From the NCBI GenBank assembly GCA_025345505.1, contig JANVCC010000030.1, forward strand, positions 13,217,913 to 13,281,912: a stretch of 64,000 nucleotides of DNA, given 5' to 3'. This document shows positions 24,701 through 34,300 of the stretch, piece after piece. Every line of letters begins with the position of its first letter. Position 1 is the stretch's first letter. The stretch is from Todiramphus chloris collaris. Its lineage: Eukaryota; Chordata; Aves; Coraciiformes; Alcedinidae. The notes beneath the pieces were generated by a model, which saw only the letters and a program-made list of their open reading frames with translations, did not search any database and was not told where the DNA came from. Made by a program: the position numbers and the translations under genes.

Positions 24701-25406
24701 GCGCATGGAGACCCTGTGAACACAAGTGCACAATTGTGGGCATGGTGCAGGGTGTGAGCCTGGGCAGGTGTGCCCCTGTGTGCCCATGTGTGTCCGTGTG
24801 CACACCTATGCTCACGACGTGGGTGCTCACTTGTGTGCGTCACTGTCTGTCTGCCTGTGTCTGCATGTCCAGGTGTTTGCACGCCCTGTATGTGCATTTC
24901 CACATGTGCCTGAACCACTGCCCACCTCAAAGTGACTCAGTACCCACCCACTGCTACCCTCCTGCTGGCCATGACCTGGTAGAGGGTCTCACAGGGCTGG
25001 CACAGGTACCTGGGTCGGGCAGGAGAGCTGGTGGCTGTGGGACATGAACCACACCACTCCCTGCAATCCCAGTGTCCCCAAATGCCATGGGCAGAATTTG
25101 CCATGGCAGCAGAGCATGGGGGGCTTTGCCAGGGCCCCAGTCATCCTGCTTGTGCTTCCTCCCCTTCCTGAGAATGAACCCTGGAGTCCCAGCTCCTACA
25201 ACTGTCCCATCTGCAATCAAACCCTCCCGCGAAGATGCCCCCGTCCTCATGCCCCACTGACCTTGCAGGACGCTGGCCGGCATGGGGTAGAGCCCCTGGC
25301 CCAGGGGACCCCCCACCACCAGCTGCAGCAGCGGCAGCAGCAGCACCAAGGGGTCCAGGCGGACACCAAGGAGAGTCCCCCAAGTCCTCTTCCCTCCTCG
25401 CTCCAT
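18753..25406 (-). CDS. PRSS56: Secreted trypsin-like serine protease PRSS56, extended form
   Basis: PRSS56 is a secreted protease linked to eye growth (nanophthalmos in human). Sixteen coding exons (minus): 25262-25406, 24308-24469, 23516-23713, 22951-23004, 22413-22602, 22203-22311, 21963-22122, 21664-21806, 21369-21528, 21070-21258, 20803-20964, 20593-20656, 20180-20342, 19419-19785, 19044-19159, 18753-18926. Phases close on about 851 residues, against about 603 in human. Order: signal peptide; helix; six-Cys module (Cys114-168); trypsin domain with RIMGGS, His246 (TAAHC), Asp295 (GDLAL), Ser390 (GDSGGP) and S1 Asp384; second six-Cys module (Cys450-503); long low-complexity linker with an acidic run; C-terminal domain ([15 protein letters not shown]) shared with human. 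Exon 14 could hide a short intron, since it contains a good acceptor-like tract near 19509. The triad is intact, so it is probably active. Confidence 0.88.
23830..24270. repeat. Degenerate minisatellite in PRSS56 intron 2
   Basis: A unit of roughly 40 bases with core TTTGGGTAGGGTCTC recurs about ten times with substitutions and small indels between PRSS56 exons 2 and 3. The repeat keeps one minus-strand frame open, giving a spurious long ORF. Confidence 0.75.
24640..24930. repeat. TGTG/CACA-rich low-complexity stretch in PRSS56 intron 1
   Basis: Short motifs such as tgtgtgcccatgtgtgtccg recur irregularly. It is a degenerate simple repeat and no exon is seen within it. Confidence 0.55.
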
Positions 25407-25475
25407 CCCCAGGCAGGCAAAGGGGGGCAGGAGGGGGGATCCCCCGAAATGCCCGAAGCGGGCGAGGAGGGATGG

Positions 25476-25482
25476 ATATATA
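25476..25482 (-). promoter_or_regulatory. PRSS56: TATA box upstream of PRSS56
   Basis: The minus strand reads TATATAT inside a GC-rich flank, about 70 nt upstream of the chosen ATG at 25406. Initiation 25-30 nt downstream would give a 5' UTR of about 40 nt, which supports this start codon. The ATG has G at -3 and +4. Confidence 0.6.
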
Positions 25483-26379
25483 CGGTGCCCCCCGGGAGGT
25501 GGGAGGAGAGAGGGGCCGGGGGGGGGAGCACAAACAGGCGAGTTCATTAATGTCGCGCCAAGATGCCAGCTCGGGGCGGGGGGTGCGGAGGGGGGGGCGC
25601 AGCCGGGGCCTCAATGCGGTCTTTGTTCGACGGGGCCTCCGGGCGGGCAGCATCAGACGGGCGCTGCGCTCCGGCGCTGCCCGCGGCCCTTGATCATTTT
25701 CACGCCAAGCCCCGGCCTCGCCACCCTCCCTCCTGCGGGCCCCGGGGGGGTGGGCAGCGGGCGGGTGGGAACGCACCGGTGGCTGCGGGACGCGGGGGGC
25801 CCGGGACGGGCGTGGGAGACCCGCCGGGGGCTTCAAAGGCGGAGAGCGGGGCTGGGAGCGGCCGGGGGGAGGGGGGTGGGGGGCGTCGGGCAGGGACGGT
25901 GTGGGTCTGGGGGGTCCTCTCTGTGCAGCCTAACCCTGGCTGAATGGGCCGCTCTGTGCAGGGGTATAGGCTGTCCCCGGGGACCCCCCAGCACCCCGTG
26001 TCCACACTAAGGCCTGGGGTGCAAGAGGGGGGACGCATCCCGGGGGGATGCCCGGGGGGGGGAGGGGGCAGGTGGGGCCGGGGCACCCGCGGCCTCTCCT
26101 GCATTCCAGCAGCGAGTGGGCAGCATGCCCGGGGCTGGGGGGCAGCTTTGGCACCAGGGATTGGGGGGGGCTGTGCTCACCTGCCCAGCTGGAGAGGGTC
26201 CCCCCCATGCATGCAGCTCAGCTTGCCATTGGCCCCACACTTTTGGGGTGCCCATGCCACCCTCCTGTCCCTATTGCCACTCTCCTGCGCCTGTGGGCCC
26301 AGCCTCAGCTCCTTTGGCAGGGCAGGGTGCAGCCATAGCCCCATCACCAATTCGGGGTGCTGGTGGTCCCTGTTAGGGT

Positions 26380-26735
26380 TTCCCGGGTTCCCATGGCAAT
26401 TCAGGGAGTGTTCATGTCCCCATCTTTGTCCCTGTTAGGGGACAGGAGTGCCCGATCCCCATGTCCGTTCTGAGGGTGTCTGTGCCCCCAGTCTCTGTCT
26501 CTGCTAGGGGCCGGGCTGGGTGCCCGTGTCCTCTGTCCTTGTTAGGGGCAGGGGGTGTCCACATCCCTTGAGGCACAGGGGGTGCCCATGCCCACGCCCA
26601 CGTCTCTCTCCTCTTTAGGTGGCACTCACATCCCCCACTCTGTCCCCCTTAAGTGCCCGTGTCCTCATCCCCGTTGAGGAGCCGGGAGGGGTGCCCATGC
26701 TGCCACCCCCGTCCGCATTAGGGGCAGGGGCGCCT
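26380..26735. repeat. Degenerate minisatellite with TTAGGGGC core
   Basis: Units of roughly 50-65 bases alternate tgtccctgttaggggc-type and gggtgcccatgtcc-type blocks, diverged but recognisable, in the PRSS56/SLC12A9-like spacer. Confidence 0.5.
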
Positions 26736-27780
26736 CCGTCCCCGCAGCCCCGGCCGTGCCGCGCTCCCTCCCTCCGCCCCCCCCTTCCCGGCCCTGATGG
26801 TGCCAGCGGGGCGCGGACAATGCCGCTTCAGTGGCACATCAAAGGCGCGGCGCTGCCCGCGGCTGGCACGGCGACAGGCCCGCCGCAGATGAAAGCCCCG
26901 GCCCCGCCGGGCTCCCACCTCGGCTGCGGGGACACCGCGGGGGCATCGCTGCGCCCCCGCCCCGCTGCAGAGAGACCGAGACCAGGGGTGCACGGACACG
27001 GCGTTATTCCCCCCTGCGCTCCGCCCCGGTGGTGTCCCCGCACGGATCCCCCCGATTCCTGTCACGGGGGTCAACCGCTCGGGGGACCTCGGGTGCCCAA
27101 AGCCGGTGTGGGGTTCGCCCCCCGGCCCCTCCCGTCCCGGCCCCGGTGCCGGTGCCAACCCCATTAACCTAATTGGCGAGCGCTCGCGGCAGTGGGACCC
27201 CGGGGCCCGGGCAGATCCCAGCCCCGGCGGAGGGGAGGGAAGGGGGGGCGGCGGCCTCGGGGGCCCCGATTGTCCGGTAATTGGCGAGGGCAGCCGTGCC
27301 CGCCCGGCACCGGCGGGGAGGCGCGGGGAGCGGGCAGCGGGGGGGGGGCGGGAGGGACAGTACCGGGGTCCCTGGGGGTGCCCGGGCGGGGGTGCTGGGG
27401 TCGGTATCGGGGTGCCGGGCACTGGGGGGAGTCGGGGGGCAGGGGCGGGGGGGCTGTTTTTGGGGGTGAGTCTGAGGATGGGAAGGGGGAATCAGTGCCG
27501 GGTACCGGGAGTGGGGAGACCCCATGAGGGCCGGAGAGATTGGGAGTGTGGGGAGATGCCGGGGCTGAGCGGGGTCACTGTGAGGGGGGTTGTGGTGGGA
27601 CACCTCCGGGTCTGTGGGGACCACTATGGGGGTACATTTGAGGGACGGCGATAAGGGTGAGGTACGGGCGGGGGGCTGTGGGCGGGGCCAGCAGAGGGGC
27701 GGGGCTGGCCGGGGAGCGGGGGCGGGGCCTACGTGTTTGGGCTGGTCCGGGGGCAGGGCCTCCCGGGGGGGGGGGGGGGG

Positions 27781-28180
27781 NNNNNNNNNNNNNNNNNNNN
27801 NNNNNNNNNNNNNNNNNNNNNNNNNNNNNNNNNNNNNNNNNNNNNNNNNNNNNNNNNNNNNNNNNNNNNNNNNNNNNNNNNNNNNNNNNNNNNNNNNNNN
27901 NNNNNNNNNNNNNNNNNNNNNNNNNNNNNNNNNNNNNNNNNNNNNNNNNNNNNNNNNNNNNNNNNNNNNNNNNNNNNNNNNNNNNNNNNNNNNNNNNNNN
28001 NNNNNNNNNNNNNNNNNNNNNNNNNNNNNNNNNNNNNNNNNNNNNNNNNNNNNNNNNNNNNNNNNNNNNNNNNNNNNNNNNNNNNNNNNNNNNNNNNNNN
28101 NNNNNNNNNNNNNNNNNNNNNNNNNNNNNNNNNNNNNNNNNNNNNNNNNNNNNNNNNNNNNNNNNNNNNNNNNNNNNNNN
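27781..28180. other. Assembly gap (400 N)
   Basis: Exactly 400 undetermined bases, preceded by an unbroken G run and followed by highly GC-rich sequence. A round-number gap at a poly-G tract is typical of sequencing drop-out. It lies 146 bases upstream of the transporter start codon and may hide its transcription start. Confidence 0.99.
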
Positions 28181-28326
28181 CGGGGCCCGCCCCCCTGGCG
28201 GGCTGTGGGCGGGGCCCGGCGGGTCGGGCCCGGGTCGGCGGGCGGGGCCGGCGGGGGCCGGGGCTGGGGCCGGGGCCGGGGCCGGACGTGTTTCGGGGCC
28301 AGGGGGGGCCGGGGCCGTGCCGGGCC

Positions 28327-31300
28327 ATGGCGAGCTCGGAGCGGAGCGCGCTGCTCACGTACCGCCTGTGCGGCGGCTCCGGCGAGGATGAGCGGGGCCG
28401 GGAACGCGGCCGGGCCGCTGCCGCTGCCCCCCGCAAGCTGCCAACCTTCCTGGGCGTCGTGGTGCCCACGCTGCTCTCCATGTTCAGCGTCGTCCTCTTC
28501 CTGCGCCTCGGTGAGTGCCCCCGACCTCCTCCTCCCGGCCGCGGCCCCCCGAGACTATCAGCCCTGCGTGGTACCCCAGTCCAGGCCCCGCGTCCTCCCG
28601 AGGCCCCCCGCATCCTCCTGAGGCCTCCCGCGTCCGGAGACCTCCGTGCCCACGGTCCTCCGGGGCCGTGCTCACCCCGAGCCGCCCAGCCAGTGTCCTC
28701 CCTTAGCCCTCCCAGTGCCCCGCCCCAGCTTCCCAGTCTGGTGTGCCCGTTCTTCCCTTAAGCTCCTCTACTCTGGGTCCCCAGTGCCCTGTCCTGAGTT
28801 TCCCTCTGGAGTTCCAGTGCTCCCCTCCAGTGCTTAACCCAGTGCCTTCAGTCTGGATTCCCGGGCCCTCTCAGTTCTCCCCCAGGCTGGAGTCTCAGTG
28901 CTGCGTCCCCCCTCCCAACCCCTCCAGTCTGGGCCTGGATTCCTGCTGTACCCACAGGACAGGAACCCAGTTAAGGACGTTAGTGCCTGGAGTAATGGAT
29001 CCCAGGCTGAAGCCCTGCTGTCCCAGGACTTCTGTGCCTTCTCTAAATAGGAATCCGGTGCTGTTGTATGTCCCCATCCCTCAGTGCTGAGACCCTACTG
29101 CTCTCCAGGCATCCCCCAGCGTGCTCCAGCACTGCAGTGCGGTACCCCAGTTCTCTCCCAGATAGTGTCCCAGGGGCAGGACCCTGGTGTTCCCCCTCCC
29201 TTGCTGTGCTCTTCCAAAGGGCACAGATTGGGTCCCAGGCTGCTTCCAGTTTGGGTTATGAGTCTGTTTCTAGGAGAACTAGGGGGTTATTCTGGGCATG
29301 GGCCGGGGGAGGTGGCAGCCCTCTGGGGGAGATGCCCCAGCCTGGCCCGGGGCAGACCTGGTCCGGGAACCGGGAAGGCTTTTCCTCTTTCGCTTTCCGC
29401 TCACGAAAAGCCCAGGGCGGGATTTGGCTGCGTGCCCCGAGGGGGGGCCTGGTAGGCCCCGGGGGGACCTTGAGCCCCTTCCTCTGCCCAGAGGACCCCC
29501 TGAGCTGTGGGCTCAGCTCATCCGTCACTCACCCCCTTCCCATCCCACTGCTTGGGGTCCTCGCACGGGCTCTGTCCCGCAGCCCCTGCCCCACAGCCCG
29601 GGGCCGCGTTATGCGGGGGGGGCCGCGGGGCTGGAGGGAAGTGCGGGGCGGACGGGGAGGGAGCTGCCGGGAAGAGGAACCGTCCCAGCGGGGCGGTGGG
29701 CCGTGTCTCCCCTCGGCAGCCCCCCGCTTTGGGAACTCGGGCACCCTCTGGCCTTCCAGGGACCGCAGGGGGTGCCCCAAACCCAGCCTGCCTCCCCGAG
29801 GGCATCCTGCCCTGGCCGTGCCCCGGCACCCGCTTCCCCTCCCCGCGGGCACGGCTGCGGCCGGGCCCGTGGCCGAGATAGGGCATCTGCCGCCAGCCGC
29901 GGGCAGCCCCTTCCTGCCCGCAGCGCCGGGCTCGCCTCCCGTGACCCCGGACAGGGCCCCGCAGGGGGCTCTGGGTGCCCTGTCCCGGGAAGGGGGGGCC
30001 GGGGAGCGGTGCCCCAGCTGGCAGGGACACCCCGGGGCTGCCCTGGCTTCCTGCTTTGCAGCACGAACCCCGCAGGGACCCTGTCTGCTCCTGGTGCCCA
30101 AACTGAGGCCGCTGAGGGTGGCAGCAGGGCATGGGGGTCCTGGCACAATCCCCCCTCCCCCAGTGCTGTGAGGCAGCAGGGCATTTGTTTGCTTTTTGGG
30201 TGTGCCCTGCTAAGGTGCCTGTGCCCAGGGTGTGTCTAGGCATGATCTTGGCATAGCAGGAGGATTGAGGTCCCCTGGGGTGGGGGGCACAGTCTGGGCT
30301 GGCCCTAGGTGCTGCTGCGGGTGGGAGGTGGCAGCACCCTGGGATGGGGATATCCCACTCTGGTAGGGAAGGAGTTGGCATGTCTGGAGGGAGCTGTGGG
30401 CATGGGGATGGGAGTAGCCTGCCTGCCTCGGTGGGGTGAGCTCTGGGCAGTGTCTGTGTCCAGGGACCCTGTCCTGGAGTGGTCTGTGGCCATCTTACAC
30501 ACACTCTGGTCTCTCCCCTGTCCTCACCAGGGTTCGTGGTGGGCCATGCTGGGTTGTACCAAGCCCTGGCCATGTTTGCAGTGGCATACTTCATCATCGG
30601 CATGACGGTGCTGTCTGTGTGTGCCATCGCCACCAACGGGGCACTGGATGCTGGAGGAGCCTACTGTATCCTTTGCTGTGGGTGCTGCCTGGGCAGGGCA
30701 CGTGGGCTAAAATCGGATGACCACCCAATGGCCTCAGGGTGCCAAGCTGGGGCTGGGAGGGAGGGTGGTGGCATCCAATGGTGGTTTGGGCTGCTGACAT
30801 CTTCCCTTCACTCAAACAAGATATGATCAGCCGTGCCCTGGGCCCGGAGTTCGGGGGCAGCATTGGGATCATGTTTTTCCTGGCCAACGTGTGTGGCAGT
30901 GCCCTCTATGTGCTGGGGCTGGTGGAGGCAGTGGTGGACAGCTTTGGGATCCCACCTGGTGAGTACCTCCATGTGTGGTGGCAGGGGACAGTGGGTATCC
31001 CTTACCCGAGCAGTCCTAGCCTGGCGTACCCAGCACGGCTCACCCAGCCCTCTGGCTGGTGAGTTGATGCTCGTCTGGTCTGGCACAATACCAGTGGCTC
31101 TCAGTTCCTGGTGATCCCTGCTCTGAGTCCTGCTGATCCTGGCTTATCTCTCTCCAGGGCAAAAGGTGGGCACAGGTGTCCATGTCCTACCACAGAGCTA
31201 CTGGTACGAGCTGCTCTACGGCACCGTGCTGCTGGCCCTCTGCCTCCTTGTGTGCCTTGTGGGTGCCTCCATCTATGCCAAGGCCACTTTCCTCATCTTC

Positions 31301-34300
31301 CTCATTGTCGCGTGCGTCCTGGGCACCATTCTTGTCAGCTTCTTTGCTACGCGGCCCCTCGGAGTGTCCATCCACTTGCCTTACTTCAATGGCTCTGAGA
31401 CAGAGAATGGCAACTTCACTGGCTTCTCCCTCACCACCCTGCGCAACAACCTGGGAGGTGAGAAGAGGTTTTTGTCACTCTGCGTGCTGTACCCACTGTG
31501 AGACTGGCACCTCCACGTCAACAGGGGCTCTCTGGAGGGTGGTGGGAGCTTGTGGGCACAAAACAGGTGCTGTGGGATGGTTTCTCCTGTGGTGTGCCTA
31601 TGGGGACATTGAGGAGAGGGTATGCAGGGGGTCTGTGCTATCCCAGACAGCCTGTCACAGCCTGTGCCCATGTGTCCTGCAGGTGGGTATGCAGTAGACT
31701 ACACCACGGGGCAGATGATGAGCTTCAGCTCCGTCTTTGCGGTGATGTTCAATGGTTGCACTGGCATCATGGCAGGCTCCAACATGTCAGGTATGGGCAA
31801 GGGGTGCTGGGCTGAGAGGCACAGGGAGGGGGATCCAAGGCTGGAGGAAAGCAGGTGGCTGCTATCCCTGTGGGCACTAATACTGCCTGCTTCTGCACAC
31901 AGGGGACCTGAAGCGCCCGAGCTATTCCATCCCACGGGGCACCATCTCCGCTGTGCTCTTCACCTACCTCGTCTACAACCTGCTGGCTTTCCTCATGTGT
32001 GCCACCTGCAACAGGTACAGTCACCCATCCCCTTCCCAGGGCCATTGGTGCCAGGGCCTACTGACCTGAGTTGAGGCAGGTGCCAGCATGACCATGTCCT
32101 TTTCCAGGACCCTCTTGCAGAAAGACTATGGCTTTTTGCGTGACATCAGTATCGTCCCACCCCTGGTCACTGTGGGCATCTATGCTGCCACCCTCTCTGC
32201 GGCCATGAGCAACCTCATTGGGGCATCACGCATCCTCTATGCCCTGGCCCGGGATGATCTCTTTGGTGAGTGCCCAGAGTGTGCTGGCACCCACCCGAGC
32301 GCACCTAGCGGGTTGTCCCTGCTGGGGACCAGCCTTGGCACCAGCGAACCCCCTTCCTAGTGTGGGGGGTGATCCTTTGTGGGTTGGCATATGCTCATTT
32401 GGGTCACCTGCGTGCTCTGGTGTTTGCTCCCCCCAGCACCCAGAGTGGGGACAGGACTCCTGGCTGGTGGCTGAGCTTGTGGGCGCCTACTGGCGTGCCC
32501 CAGCCCAATCTCTCCGCTCTGCCCCTGCCCACAGGCCGAGCACTGTCACTGGCCAAGAAGACCTCTGCTAACGGGAACCCAGTGATGGCAGTGATCCTCT
32601 CCTGGCTGGTGGTGCAGGTGAGTTTGCCAGTCCTCAGGAGGCAAAGGTGGGTTGGTACCATGAAGGGTAAATCACAGCAACGGACAGGGATTCTGGCACT
32701 GCCCATACCCCTTTCCAGCACACTGCTGTGGCATGCCTCAAGCATGTGCCAGGGGTGCCATCCCAGGGGGTGCGTTCACCTTGTGCCCCCCTTTGCTCTG
32801 TGCAGCTGGTGCTTTTCTCCGGGAAGCTCAACACCATCGCAGGAGTTGTGACCACCTTCTTCCTCCTGGTTTATGCTACCGTCAACCTGGCTTGCCTGGC
32901 ATTGGAGTGGGCATCAGCCCCCAACTTCAGGTACTCACTAGCACAGGGGAGGGAGGCTGTGCCAAGATGCTGGGCATGCACTTGTCCATCCATCTGTCTG
33001 TTTGTGGTTCCCCTGCCATCCCTGTGCCTGCTGCCCCATCACAGTCAGAGATGCTGAGCACCTCTCTGCTGGGCATTAGCAGGGGCAGAGACAGCCCTGT
33101 CCCTGGGTGGGGGAAAGGGGACAGGTTGTGGTGTGGCACTGGCTTGGCACTGTTCCCACCCCCTAGCACTGCTTTGCAGAGCAGGTAGAGATAAATCCAG
33201 CACAGGCGGGTACCACCTACCCCCTCCCCTTAGGCTTTCCAGAGATAATTTATAGCCTTTGCCCGCCCGGCATCCCCCGGGCAGCTTGCCAAGTAGTGAT
33301 GGAGCCCACTTTCCATTAGCGCTAATTAAACTAATGGAGGAGGGGGAGGGAGGGGGATCCTGGGCAGGGGGAGCAAGAAAGATCTTCCAGGAAGGAAGAG
33401 TGTGTGTGGTGGGCAGCCCCAGCCTGGGGCAGTGCTTGCCGTCCTTGCAGGGTGCAGTGACTCCATAGCAGAGAGAGTCCCTGGGTGGGAGCAGGGCTGG
33501 ATGGCACTGCCCAGGGGTGCCCCAGAGTGCCCCATTCCCAAGGGAGATCTGTGCCAGGCTGGGACTTGGCTGCCACCAGCTGCTCCCTTGGCCAGGCGTG
33601 AATGGGGCAGGATCCATGCTGGGGTGAGGCTGCTGGAGTAGGTGGTGATGGTCCCCTCGCCCACCCCACATCTGGTGCCCCCTCCCTTCTCACACTGAGG
33701 TCTCCATCAAGCACAGCGGAAAAGGATTTTAATTACCTTTCAGGCAAAACAACAATTAGAGAAAATAACAGCTTCTCGCCTCCCCGCCTCCGCCTCCCTG
33801 CACCAGGCTGAGCGGGCACCGCAACTGCCAGCACTGCCGTGCTCTACACAACACTGCCTGGCCCCGCGGATGCGCCCGGGCAGTGCCAGCCCCATAACCA
33901 TCATTACCTCCATTTGCCAGGGTCTGGCAGCGAGGCACTGCCTGGTGCCCTGGGAGGTACTATCTCCCCTCCCACATGTGGGGTGCCTGACATGCCCTCT
34001 GCTGGCACACTGGGGTTCACTGGTGGCAGTTGGTGGGGGACCTTGGCACAACTCTTGCCATGCCCACCTGGCAGCTGGTATGGGAACCACACAGTAGCAG
34101 TTTTCCCATTCTCCCTGCTCCAGGCCCACCTTCCGATACTTCACCTGGCACACGTGCCTGCTGGGCATCGCGGGTTGCTGCGTCATGATGTTCCTCATCA
34201 GCCCTGTGTCAGCTTCGGCAAGCCTGGGCTTCCTCCTCGTCCTCCTCCTTGCCCTCCACTACCTCTCACCCAGCAGCACCTGGGGCTACATCAGCCAGGC

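Larger units (their letters stand above)
25483..28326. other. Head-to-head spacer, CpG-rich, with assembly gap
   Basis: PRSS56 and the SLC12A9-like gene diverge from this 2.8-kb spacer. Most of it is extremely GC-rich with many G-runs (potential quadruplexes). It contains the PRSS56 TATA box and, near 28.2-28.3 kb, the CpG-rich promoter of the transporter. Long open frames here follow from base composition. No gene is supported, but the 400-base gap prevents a full statement. Confidence 0.6.

Noticed and set aside
27590-28761. Several long frames across the N gap
   Set aside because: Their length comes from undetermined bases counted as codons. Only the frame starting at 28327 is real, and it ends in a splice donor at 28510.
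29068-30636. Long frames on both strands in transporter intron 1
   Set aside because: GC-rich DNA has few stops. These show no similarity to known proteins, overlap each other on both strands and lie within the intron between well-defined exons 1 and 2.
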